The translations under genes were made by a program, and so were the position numbers. Shown here piece after piece: positions 43,481 to 50,508 of a DNA stretch of 64,000 nt. Source of the DNA: DATFPK01 sp035264885 (lineage in GTDB: Bacteria; Actinomycetota; Thermoleophilia; Solirubrobacterales; 70-9); NCBI GenBank assembly GCA_035264885.1, contig DATFPK010000079.1, forward strand, positions 4,140-68,139, read 5' to 3'. Positions within the stretch are counted from its first letter, which is position 1. Every line of letters begins with the position of its first letter. A model generated the notes under the pieces. The model was not told where the DNA came from. It was given only the letters and a program-made list of their open reading frames with translations, and ran no database searches.

Positions 43481-44352
43481 GCTTGACTTATCTCTGTAGA
43501 AACGCGCTTGACCTCAACTCCTGGCTTTACCCCGACGAATCCGCGTGCGTAGGCGATGATTGCGGCCACGGACTGGACCATCTGCACGAGGCCGTTGAGG
43601 GGAACTGGCTTCCAGCCGAAGCCTACGTCCATGGGAAGCGTGCCCTCCAGTTTGACTTCTGGATTCGGTCCGATGATCTCGACGGGGGCCTCCAGCACAA
43701 GGTCATAGCTCTTGAGCGCACGCCCGGCATAAACCTGACCCCCCTCGACCGGGGTACGGACATCACGAACGCCGACAACATCGATCTCGATGGGCTCGCG
43801 GTGTTCAATGGCGGAAAACGCCGAGAGAATCGTCCGATGTTTGTCTTCGTTGGACAGCTTTCTGAGGGCGGTGAGGACGTTGCGGCTTGGGCCGTCCCCT
43901 CCAGGGCTGTAGGGCTGCAACCTCTCGATGAATCTGAGGGCGGCCGGATGGACGCCGCGAGTCATCGCCTTCCATCGCTCTCGCTCTCGGTGCCCTCGCC
44001 GCATGGGGGGCTCTTGGTCGAAGATCGGAAACGCGATGCTGCGCCCCGGTTGTTGTCCGTTCGCTCGGACGAGTTGCCAGACCAGATGGTCGAGCGCGGC
44101 TCTGAGGTTCTGCACGAAATCTCCGACGATCAGACTCCATCCAACGGGAGGCTCGCGCTCGATCACGATGCGCAGGAGATAGCGCGAGGTCTCCACGTCT
44201 ACCTTGGAGACGAATCGATAGGGCTTGGGTTCCGTCTCCATGAAGGGCTTTATCCGTTTGTAGAGCGAGTCAAGATGAAGACCCGCCCGTGTGACCTTGG
44301 CGGCTGGACCCGCCAGGGGATCGCTTCTTAGCTCGCTAGTCTCGGACTCCAT
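43477..44352 (-). CDS. Unknown passenger protein of the mobile element (291 aa)
   Basis: Starts MESETSELRSDPLAGPAAKV. Recognisable but unnamed core: SLIVGDFVQNLRAALDHLVW followed by QLVRANG, and later LRKLSNEDKHRTILSAFSAI. This NLRAALDHLVWQL/NEDKHR pattern recurs in uncharacterised bacterial proteins; the His and Glu residues could be catalytic. No membrane segment or signal peptide. Lower GC than flanking genes. Its start codon overlaps that of the divergent 51-residue ORF (CATG at 44350-44353), and TACGCT 11 bases upstream may be its -10. Its stop codon lies on the element/target junction. Confidence 0.7.
   Translation of the reverse strand: MESETSELRSDPLAGPAAKVTRAGLHLDSLYKRIKPFMETEPKPYRFVSKVDVETSRYLLRIVIEREPPVGWSLIVGDFVQNLRAALDHLVWQLVRANGQQPGRSIAFPIFDQEPPMRRGHRERERWKAMTRGVHPAALRFIERLQPYSPGGDGPSRNVLTALRKLSNEDKHRTILSAFSAIEHREPIEIDVVGVRDVRTPVEGGQVYAGRALKSYDLVLEAPVEIIGPNPEVKLEGTLPMDVGFGWKPVPLNGLVQMVQSVAAIIAYARGFVGVKPGVEVKRVSTEISQA
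43478..43501 (+). repeat. Left terminal inverted repeat
   Basis: CACGCTTGACTT then ATCTCTGTAGAA. It matches the right end at 21 of 24 positions. The stop codon of the 291-residue gene falls on the outer edge of this repeat. Confidence 0.8.
44337..44342 (+). promoter_or_regulatory. -10 box TAGTCT for the 51-residue ORF
   Basis: Ends eight bases before the ATG at 44351. It lies inside the first codons of the divergent 291-residue gene. Confidence 0.4.
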
Positions 44353-44506
44353 GCCGCGTGATCAGCGTAAGCAGAAAACCCGCAAGGGACTAGAGATTCC
44401 CGTCCCTTCCAAACAGGACTTTCTGGACGTCGTGGAGCGCGTCAGTCGCCCAGATAGGCGTAAACGGTCGGACGAGAAAGACCAGCCGCCTCCGCGATCT
44501 GAGTGA
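44351..44506 (+). CDS. Small conserved protein of the mobile element (51 aa)
   Basis: Reads MPRDQRKQKTRKGLEIPVPS, then KQDFLDVVERVSRPDRRKRS and an acidic/Pro tail. The segment FLDVVERVSRPDRRKR is matched in the plus frame of the remnant at 14.57 kb (FFSLLEKVTGRAGRKR) with conservative changes only (V/L, R/K, S/T), partly beyond the end of the overlapping HTH gene. This supports real coding. It overlaps the 3' end of the HTH gene by 65 bp on the opposite strand. Basic and probably nucleic-acid binding; function unknown. Confidence 0.6.
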   Translation: MPRDQRKQKTRKGLEIPVPSKQDFLDVVERVSRPDRRKRSDEKDQPPPRSE

Positions 44507-44618
44507 TGGGAACGCCCGCAGCCTTCGCCTCGCGGCAGTAGCGGCGTAGATCATCGTCGGCGCGGCTCCGCTGCTTCACGGCTTTCTGGATGCCCCTGAG
44601 CGCCGCGTCTCGCGTCAT
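44442..44618 (-). CDS. Small helix-turn-helix protein coupled to the transposase (58 aa)
   Basis: Reads MTRDAALRGIQKAVKQRSRA, then a helix-turn-helix AGVPITQIAEAAGLSRPTVY of the Hin/resolvase kind ending AYLGD. Its ATG overlaps the transposase stop codon (ATGA, 44615-44618), so it is translated by coupling. The same pair with the same junction is found in the remnant at 14.57-14.84 kb. It is probably an accessory DNA-binding protein that regulates the transposase or binds the element ends. Too short for most gene callers. Confidence 0.75.
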   Translation of the reverse strand: MTRDAALRGIQKAVKQRSRADDDLRRYCREAKAAGVPITQIAEAAGLSRPTVYAYLGD

Positions 44619-45552
44619 TCTGCCGACCTCTCGACCAGCGAACGGAACATGCTGCGCGGGTTGTTGCGCTCGTTGTAGCGCCAGGCGTACTCGTCCAAGT
44701 AGGACTGCAACCAGCGGTCGGAGACGTGCTTGTAGGCGCCGCGCATGCCTGTCTTGAGGTTGCCGAAAAAGCCTTCAATCGTGTTCGTATGCACGTCGCC
44801 GACGACATACGAGCCGGCCGAGTGGTTGATGATGCGGTGGTCAAGGAACTGGCCCTTGAGCGGCTTGTACGCCTGCCAGTCGTCCGTGAAGATGAAGGCT
44901 GAGGGATTGACGTGGGTTCGGACTTCTCTACTAAGGCCAGGACCGCGCCGTGAGGGGATGATCCGCAGCCGCACACGCCCGCCGCGCTCGACCATCCCGA
45001 GAATGGTTGCCTTGCGCTCGCGGAACCGCGCAGCCTCCGAGGGGGTCAGCTTGTAGCGGGGCTTCCCGCCCCAGGCGGTTTCATCAATCTCTACGTCGCC
45101 CGCTAGCTGCTCGGCCTCCGCGTCCGACATGAGCTTGTTCCGAATCTTGTTCAGCATCCGCCAGGCGGTCCCGTAGGACACCCCCAGCTCGCGCTCTAGG
45201 TGCTTCGCAGACAGGCCGGTGCGGGTGCTGGCGACGAGATACATGGCGTAGAACCACAGGTGCAGGGACGTGGAGGACTTGGCGAAGATCGTCCCCGCCG
45301 TGGGATGGACGTGATGCCCGCAGCCGGTGCACGTCCACGACTGACGCCCCTGCTTCGTCGCGTACTCTTGAACTTCCTCTCCCGCTCGCACTTGGGGCAC
45401 TCCGCATGCTCGCCGTCCGGCGAGTAACGCGAGCGCCACAGGTGCTCTAGGCATGCCTGATCGTCGGGGAACTCGCGCATGAACTCCATGAGCGAGTAGG
45501 ACGAATCCGATGAAGCTTGCCGGGTTGGATTGTGCCGGTTGGCGGGGGGCAT
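44615..45552 (-). pseudogene. IS1595-family (ISXO2-like) transposase, frameshifted
   Basis: Start MPPANRHNPTRQASSDSSYS at 45552, then LMEFMREFPDDQACLEHLWR and the first zinc-ribbon half CPKC in one frame. The rest, EYATKQGRQSWTCTGCGHHV to the end, is in the -1 frame. A single G appears to be missing at about 45367 (TTCAAGAGTAC, where TTCAAGGAGTAC would keep the frame). The catalytic part is intact: GDVEIDETAWGGKPRY and FIFTDDWQAYKPLKG give the two Asp residues, then HTNTIEGFFGNLKTGMRGAY and DEYAWRYNERNN. There is no slippery heptamer at the shift, so it is probably inactive unless complemented. Confidence 0.85.
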
Positions 45553-45553
45553 C

Positions 45554-45604
45554 GTGTAAAAACACTTTACAGACACCATCGGACGGTGTCAAGTCTTTTT
45601 ACAC
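45554..45604. promoter_or_regulatory. Nested inverted repeats upstream of the transposase
   Basis: Inner palindrome GACACCATC-G-GACGGTGTC (45572-45590, one mismatch). Outer arms are GTGTAAAAA (45554-45562) and TTTTTACAC (45596-45604). It lies between the transposase start and the end of the dCTP-deaminase-like gene. Candidate operator for the element's helix-turn-helix protein, or an internal recognition site. Confidence 0.55.
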
Positions 45605-45609
45605 GCGGG

Positions 45610-46329
45610 TTAGTTGAAGAAGACCGTCACGAGAGCCACAAGGACGGCGATCGCGACGGGAATCCAAACCACCTTGACGTAGCGGGCGAGCTGTCCCACA
45701 TCGTTGCTCAACTCCGAGACGTTGTCGGAGAGGCGGAGAAGGGCACGCGTTAGGTCGGACACGCTGAGCGTTTCAATCGTGCGGAGGTAGTCCGCGTCCG
45801 CGCGCGGGATCTCTGGGGACGTTTGCTGACCTGCATATACCCCCGAGTATGGCTCTGCCGCCGGACGGTTGAGGCGTTGGATTTCGAGGGTCGCAACCGC
45901 TTCTTCGTAAGAAATGTGGACTGATCGGGGCGAAACGTTCGCGAATCCCAACACAAGGTAGCCCTCAAATCCCGGGTCCACCTGCAGCCCAGAGAGAAGC
46001 AGTACCCCTTTTCGAGCGAAGTAGCTGCGGAGTCCTAGGTGGCCTGCGTATTGCGCCCCGAAGCGCACCCGCTCGCGCGTCACGATCAGCGCGAATGCTC
46101 CGGCCGGGATAGAGATGGATCCCGCTTCGGCCACGTCCGTTTCTTGAGCCTCGTCCTGCTCGACCCGTTCGCGCACCTTGTCGATCTCAAGGGTCCTGGT
46201 GACGATGGCCTTCTCCCCGAGGCGAAGGTCATAGCTCGCCGGTTGAACGCTCTCGGGCCCGAGCGGCTCAATCTCGATCTCGCCCTCTTCGACCGCCTGG
46301 CGGATCTCGCTATCCGTAAGCAGGGCCAT
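45610..46329 (-). CDS. dCTP-deaminase/dUTPase-fold protein with coiled coil and C-terminal membrane anchor
   Basis: 239 residues. It aligns with E. coli Dcd: LLTDSEIRQAVEEGEIEIEP, VQPASYDLRLG, IPAGAFALIVTRERV, GLRSYFARKG (R101, S102, R106 retained), then DPGFEGYLVLGFANVSP. The catalytic Glu of Dcd (LEF) is replaced by Gly128 (LGF), so deamination is unlikely. Residues 180-218 form a coiled coil, and 220-237 a membrane helix (VVWIPVAIAVLVALVTVF) at the very C-terminus. TAGACT ends six bases before the ATG. Passenger of the mobile element; a nucleotide-sensing or anti-phage role is conjecture. Confidence 0.78.
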   Translation of the reverse strand: MALLTDSEIRQAVEEGEIEIEPLGPESVQPASYDLRLGEKAIVTRTLEIDKVRERVEQDEAQETDVAEAGSISIPAGAFALIVTRERVRFGAQYAGHLGLRSYFARKGVLLLSGLQVDPGFEGYLVLGFANVSPRSVHISYEEAVATLEIQRLNRPAAEPYSGVYAGQQTSPEIPRADADYLRTIETLSVSDLTRALLRLSDNVSELSNDVGQLARYVKVVWIPVAIAVLVALVTVFFN

Positions 46330-46335
46330 GCGGCA

Positions 46336-46341
46336 AGTCTA
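46336..46341 (-). promoter_or_regulatory. -10 box TAGACT of the dCTP-deaminase-like gene (leaderless)
   Basis: Ends six bases before the ATG at 46329, inside the mobile element, so the passenger carries its own promoter. Confidence 0.5.
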
Positions 46342-46418
46342 GGCTGAATCCCCTGGAAACCGGGCCGATTCACCCCCCACTGGCAGCCCAATGCACCTGC
46401 AAACCTATGAAAATCGAC

Positions 46419-46442
46419 TTCTACAGAGATGATCCAAGCGTG
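46419..46442 (-). repeat. Right terminal inverted repeat
   Basis: On the minus strand it reads CACGCTTGGATC then ATCTCTGTAGAA, matching the left end at 21 of 24 positions. Confidence 0.8.
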
Positions 46443-46453
46443 AGATCGCTCAC
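46440..46453 (+). repeat. Right direct repeat GTGAGATCGCTCAC (now the tetR start)
   Basis: Identical to 43467-43480. It encodes VRSLT, the first residues of the interrupted tetR, and has lost the original GAGG ribosome site, which stays at the left end. Confidence 0.8.
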
Positions 46454-47081
46454 ACAGGCGCCGCCGCGTCGGCGGATGGCGGCCGCCGACCGCCGCGAGG
46501 CGATTCTCGCCGCGGCGCTCGACGCCTTCGCCACCGGCGGCTACCACGAGACCTCGCTCGAGGACGTGGCCGAGCGCGCCGGGATCTCCAAGGCGCTGAT
46601 CTACGAGCACTTCCCCTCCAAGCGCGACCTGTTCGGGGCCCTCCTCGACACCTACGTCGGCGAGCTGATGCACCGCGTGGTCGGGACGATCACCGCCGCC
46701 GAGCCCGGCGAGGAACGGCTGCGGGCCGGGATCGAGAGCTTCCTCGCGTTCGTCGAAGAGCGCCGGGAAGCCTGGCGGATGCTCGTCCGCAACGTCTCCG
46801 ACCCCGAGATCGCGGCGGCCCTGGAGCGGCTGCGCCACGAGGTGGCCGGATCGATCACCGTGCTGATGGCCGAGGAGGCGCCGCCAGAGCTCTACACCGG
46901 GGTCGGCCGCGAACAGGCGATCACCCTCGTCGCCGAGCAGATCGTCGGCGCCGTCCAGGCGCTGGCCAACTGGTGGGACGAGAACCGCGAGGTGCCGCGC
47001 GAGCGCCTTCTCGAGATCGCGATGGACTTCATGTGGCTGGGGATGGACCGGCTTGGCGAAGGCCGTCGCTGGTCGCGCTGA
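46440..47081 (+). CDS. TetR-family regulator displaced from its promoter by the mobile element
   Basis: 213 residues from the ancestral GTG (VRSLTQAPPRRRMAAADRREAI). The helix-turn-helix is TSLEDVAERAGISKALIYEH, then FPSKRDLFGALLDTYV. An in-frame ATG at 46407 inside the element would add MKIDFYRDDPS and may be the start used now. The original promoter, GAGG site and palindromic operator (43432-43455) are 3 kb away on the other side of the insertion, next to the R2lox gene it probably repressed. Expression may be lost or altered; the reading frame itself is intact. Confidence 0.85.
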   Translation: MRSLTQAPPRRRMAAADRREAILAAALDAFATGGYHETSLEDVAERAGISKALIYEHFPSKRDLFGALLDTYVGELMHRVVGTITAAEPGEERLRAGIESFLAFVEERREAWRMLVRNVSDPEIAAALERLRHEVAGSITVLMAEEAPPELYTGVGREQAITLVAEQIVGAVQALANWWDENREVPRERLLEIAMDFMWLGMDRLGEGRRWSR

Positions 47082-47130
47082 GGCTCGCCTCCGTCGGCCA
47101 TCCTCGTCAAGAGCCCCGTCGGGTCTCGGA

Positions 47131-47136
47131 TAACGT
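47131..47136 (+). promoter_or_regulatory. -10 box TAACGT of zwf (leaderless)
   Basis: Ends six bases before the ATG at 47143. Confidence 0.45.
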
Positions 47137-47142
47137 GGCCGG

Positions 47143-48627
47143 ATGGAGCAGGCCACGGGCCCCCGCGACGCGGCGATCTCCGCGCTCCCCCCGCTCGACC
47201 CGCACGTCATCGTCCTGTTCGGGGCCACCGGCGACCTCGCCTGCCGCAAGCTCCTCCCCGGTCTCCTTCACCTCTCGCAGGCCGGACTCATGCCCCACTT
47301 CGCGGTGGTCGGCACCTCGCTCGAGGACCTCGACGACGACGGCTTCCGCGACCTCGCCCGCCAGGCCTGCACCGAGTTCGCCCGGCATCCCGTCAGCGAG
47401 GCCGACCTCGACACCTTCGCCGGCCGGCTCAGCTACGCCGGGCAGTCGGGCGGGGTCGAGGCTCTGTCCCAGACGGTTGCCGCAGTCGAGAGCGGGCTGG
47501 GTCCGGCGCCGCGGCGCCTCCACTACCTGAGCGTCCCCCCGGCCGCCGCGACCAGCGTCGTCCGGTTGCTGGGTGAAGCGGGCCTGGCCGACCGGGCCCG
47601 CGTCGTGATGGAGAAGCCGTTCGGCACCGACCTCGCCAGCGCGCAGGCCCTCAACGCGGCCGTCCACGAGGTCTTCGCGGAGGGCCAGATCTTCCGGATC
47701 GACCACTTCCTCGGCAAGGAGGCGGCGCAGAACATCCTCGCGCTGCGCTTCGCCAACGGCCTCTTCGAGCCGATCTGGAACCGCAACCACATCGACCACG
47801 TCCAAATCGACGTCCCCGAAACGCTCGGGGTCGGGTCCCGGGCGGGCTTCTACGAGTCGACCGGCGCCTACCGCGACATGGTCGTCACCCACCTGTTCCA
47901 GGTCCTGGCCTTCGTCGCGATGGAGCCTCCGACCGCTCTCGCGCCGATCGCGATCACCGAGGAGAAGAGCAAGGTGTTTCGCTCGCTGCGCCCGCTTGAC
48001 CCCCGCCGGGTCGTCCGCGGCCAGTACGAGGGCTACCGCGCCGAGCCCGGCGTCGCGCCGGACTCCGAGACCGAGACTTTCGTAGCGCTGCGCTGCGAGG
48101 TCGACAACTGGCGCTGGTCCGGCGTCCCCTTCTACCTGCGGACCGGTAAGCGCCTCGCCGAGGGCGCCCGGATCATCTCGATCGCTTTCCGCGAGCCGCC
48201 CCAGAGCATGTTCCCGGCCGGGTCGGGGGTCGGCGCGTTCGGGCCCGACCACCTGACCTTCGACCTCGACGAGTCCTCGCGCCTCTCCCTGTCCTTCTAC
48301 GGGAAGCGCCCGGGCCCGTCGATGACGCTCGACAAGCTGAGCATGCAGTTCTCCCTGGTCGAGACCGGCCACGCCGACGACACGCTCGAGGCCTACGAGC
48401 GCCTGATCCGCGACGCGATCAACGGCGACCACACCCTGTTCACGACCGCGGAGGGAATCGAGCGGCTCTGGCAGGTCTCCGAGCCGCTCCTCACCGACCC
48501 GCCCGGGGTGCAGCTCTACCCGCCGGGATCCTGGGGGCCGGGCTCGATCCGTGACCTGATCGCCCCGCACGAGTGGCGCCTGCCGTTCAAGCGGCGCTGG
48601 CGCGAGGCCAAGGTCAGCTACGCCTGA
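47143..48627 (+). CDS. zwf: Glucose-6-phosphate 1-dehydrogenase
   Basis: 494 residues, normal size. NADP motif VIVLFGATGDLACRKLLPGL; substrate and catalytic motif FRIDHFLGKEAAQNILALRF (catalytic His next to Asp, and the Lys); EKPFGTDLASAQALN. First step of the oxidative pentose phosphate route, yielding NADPH. No opcA, tal or gnd nearby, so the pathway is scattered. TAACGT lies six bases before the ATG. A ROK sugar kinase gene lies 3 kb downstream and could supply glucose 6-phosphate. Confidence 0.96.
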   Translation: MEQATGPRDAAISALPPLDPHVIVLFGATGDLACRKLLPGLLHLSQAGLMPHFAVVGTSLEDLDDDGFRDLARQACTEFARHPVSEADLDTFAGRLSYAGQSGGVEALSQTVAAVESGLGPAPRRLHYLSVPPAAATSVVRLLGEAGLADRARVVMEKPFGTDLASAQALNAAVHEVFAEGQIFRIDHFLGKEAAQNILALRFANGLFEPIWNRNHIDHVQIDVPETLGVGSRAGFYESTGAYRDMVVTHLFQVLAFVAMEPPTALAPIAITEEKSKVFRSLRPLDPRRVVRGQYEGYRAEPGVAPDSETETFVALRCEVDNWRWSGVPFYLRTGKRLAEGARIISIAFREPPQSMFPAGSGVGAFGPDHLTFDLDESSRLSLSFYGKRPGPSMTLDKLSMQFSLVETGHADDTLEAYERLIRDAINGDHTLFTTAEGIERLWQVSEPLLTDPPGVQLYPPGSWGPGSIRDLIAPHEWRLPFKRRWREAKVSYA

Positions 48628-48646
48628 GGCAGCGGCGCCCGCGCGG

Positions 48647-50029
48647 TCAGGCGGCCCGCAGCCCGGGACTTCGCCACTCCTCGCCGAGCTTCAGCTCGAG
48701 CCGTTCCGCCAGCCCCTCGACCGGGACGCGGACCTGCTCGAGGGAGTCGCGGTCGCGGAGCGTCACCGTGTCGTCCTCCAGCGTCTGGCCGTCGACCGTG
48801 ATCCCCCAGGGGGTCCCGATCTCGTCCTGGCGGCGGTAGCGCTTGCCGATCGAGCCGCCCTCGTCGTACTCGGCAGGGATGCGGCGGCGGATCGACGTGA
48901 AGACCTCGCGCGCCTTCTCCGGCATGCCCTCCTTGGAGACGAGGGGCAGGACCGCCACCTTGACCGGTGCCAGCCTGGGATGGAGGCGCAGCACGGTCCG
49001 CCGTCGTCCCTCGACCTCCTCGGTGTCGTAGGCGTCGACGAGGAAGGCGAGGGTGGCGCGGTCGGCACCGGCGGCGGGCTCGATCACGTGGGGGACGTAG
49101 CGTTCCCCGGTCCCCTGGTCGAAGTACTCGAGCTTCTCGCCCGAGAACTCCGCGTGCTGGGTGAGGTCGAAGTCGCCGCGGTTGGCGATCCCCTCGAGCT
49201 CGGACCAGCCGATCGGGAACAGGTACTCGACGTCGCTCGTCCCCGAGGAGTAGTGGGAGAGCTCGTCGGCGTCGTGGGGGCGAACGCGCAGGTAGTCGGG
49301 CCGGATCCCCAGGCCGACGTACCAGTCGCGGCGCACGTCGATCCACTCGCGGTACCAGCGCTCGGCGTCGGCCGGCGGGACGAAGAACTCCATCTCCATC
49401 TGCTCGAACTCGCGGGTCCGGAAGATGAAGTTCCCGGGGGTGATCTCGTTGCGGAACGACTTGCCCACCTGGGCGATCCCGAACGGCGGCTTCTTGCGCG
49501 CGAACTGGAGGACGTTCTTGAAGTTGATGAAGATGCCCTGCGCGGTCTCGGGGCGGAGGTAGGCGACCGAGGCGTCGTCGCGGACGGGCCCCACGTGAGT
49601 CTCGAACATCAGGTTGAACTGGCGGGCCTCGGTCAGATCGCAGTCGGGGCCCTCGCCGGGTCGCTTCGACGGCTTCTGGCCACACCGGCCGTCCTCGAGC
49701 TTGTCGGCGCGGAAGCGCCGCTTGCAGGTCCGGCAGTCGACGAGGGGATCGGTGAAGCCGGCGAGGTGACCGGAGGCCTCCCACACCCGCGGATGCTGGA
49801 GGATCGCCGAGTCGAGGGCAACGACGTCGTCGCGCTCCTGGAGCATCGAGCGCCACCACTCGTTCTTGACATTGTTCTTGAGCAGGACCCCGTAGTGGCC
49901 GTAGTCATAAGTCGACCCCAGCCCCCCGTAGATCTCCGACGACGGAAAGACGAAGCCGCGCCGCTTGCAGAGCGACACGATCTCCTCCATCGAGACCTCG
50001 ACCGGCGGCTCCTGAACCGAGCTCTCCAT
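48647..50029 (-). CDS. glyS: Glycyl-tRNA synthetase (single-chain dimeric type)
   Basis: 460 residues from MESSVQEPPVEVSMEEIVSL. Class II motifs: RGFVFPSSEIYGGLGSTYDY, motif 2 region FRNEITPGNFIFRTREFEQM, motif 3 near the anticodon domain, which ends GTPWGITVDGQTLEDDTVTL. A CRTCKRRF zinc half-site is visible, as in the bacterial alpha2 enzyme. It charges tRNA-Gly. TACCGT ends eight bases before the ATG. The frame stays open upstream to 50251 over the neighbouring gene. Converges with zwf with 19 bp between stops. Confidence 0.95.
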   Translation of the reverse strand: MESSVQEPPVEVSMEEIVSLCKRRGFVFPSSEIYGGLGSTYDYGHYGVLLKNNVKNEWWRSMLQERDDVVALDSAILQHPRVWEASGHLAGFTDPLVDCRTCKRRFRADKLEDGRCGQKPSKRPGEGPDCDLTEARQFNLMFETHVGPVRDDASVAYLRPETAQGIFINFKNVLQFARKKPPFGIAQVGKSFRNEITPGNFIFRTREFEQMEMEFFVPPADAERWYREWIDVRRDWYVGLGIRPDYLRVRPHDADELSHYSSGTSDVEYLFPIGWSELEGIANRGDFDLTQHAEFSGEKLEYFDQGTGERYVPHVIEPAAGADRATLAFLVDAYDTEEVEGRRRTVLRLHPRLAPVKVAVLPLVSKEGMPEKAREVFTSIRRRIPAEYDEGGSIGKRYRRQDEIGTPWGITVDGQTLEDDTVTLRDRDSLEQVRVPVEGLAERLELKLGEEWRSPGLRAA

Positions 50030-50116
50030 GCGGGCAAACGGTATAGACCCCGCCGCCCGGCGCCGTCGCGGCCCACGCGGGTCCGGCCGGGGCGCCCTGC
50101 GATAATCGCGCGCCTC

Positions 50117-50452
50117 GTGCCGATCTACGAGTATCGCTGCAAGAACGGGCATACCTTCGAGGTGTTCCAGAAGATGACCGACGATCCCGTCGCCGAGTGC
50201 GAGGTGTGCGGTGCGCAAGTCGAGCGCGTCTTCCATCCCGTTGCCGTCCACTTCAAGGGGTCGGGCTTCTACACGACCGACTACGCGAAGAAGAAGGCCA
50301 AGGCGGGGGCGGGGTCAACGAGCGATACAGGGGACTCCGGGGGCAGCGACTCAGGCGGGGGCGAGTCCGGCTCGGACTCGGGCAAGGCCTCGGACTCGAA
50401 GTCGAGCAGCACGGGCGGGGGCGACAAGGCGAAGAGCTCGTCGGCCGACTGA
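50117..50452 (+). CDS. FmdB-type zinc ribbon protein
   Basis: 111 residues from GTG. PIYEYRCKNGHTFEVFQKMT and DPVAECEVCGAQVERVFHPV form the single zinc ribbon (C8, then CxxC; the fourth position is His in NGH) of the FmdB/CxxC_CXXC_SSSS family, originally linked to formamidase regulation. The second half is a Ser/Gly/Lys low-complexity tail. GATAAT ends ten bases before the start. Divergent from glyS across 87 bp. Precise role unknown. Confidence 0.82.
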   Translation: MPIYEYRCKNGHTFEVFQKMTDDPVAECEVCGAQVERVFHPVAVHFKGSGFYTTDYAKKKAKAGAGSTSDTGDSGGSDSGGGESGSDSGKASDSKSSSTGGGDKAKSSSAD

Positions 50453-50508
50453 GGACTCCGGCACAGCACGAAGCGAGCCGATCCCGGCAGCACCGTACGG
50501 GAGGCCAG

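Larger units (their letters stand above)
43478..46442. mobile_element. IS1595-type transposable element with passenger genes
   Basis: About 2.97 kb bounded by inverted repeats (43478-43501 and 46419-46442; 21 of 24 positions match) and by a duplicated target. It carries, left to right: a 291-residue unknown gene, a 51-residue ORF, a 58-residue helix-turn-helix gene, a frameshifted ISXO2/IS1595-type transposase and a dCTP-deaminase-like membrane protein. A plain IS of this family is near 1 kb, so most of the element is cargo. It interrupted the tetR gene exactly at its start codon. Confidence 0.85.

Noticed and set aside
45362..45376. Programmed -1 frameshifting in the transposase
   Set aside because: No A-AAA-AAG-like slippery heptamer or downstream stem; the break is best explained by one lost G.
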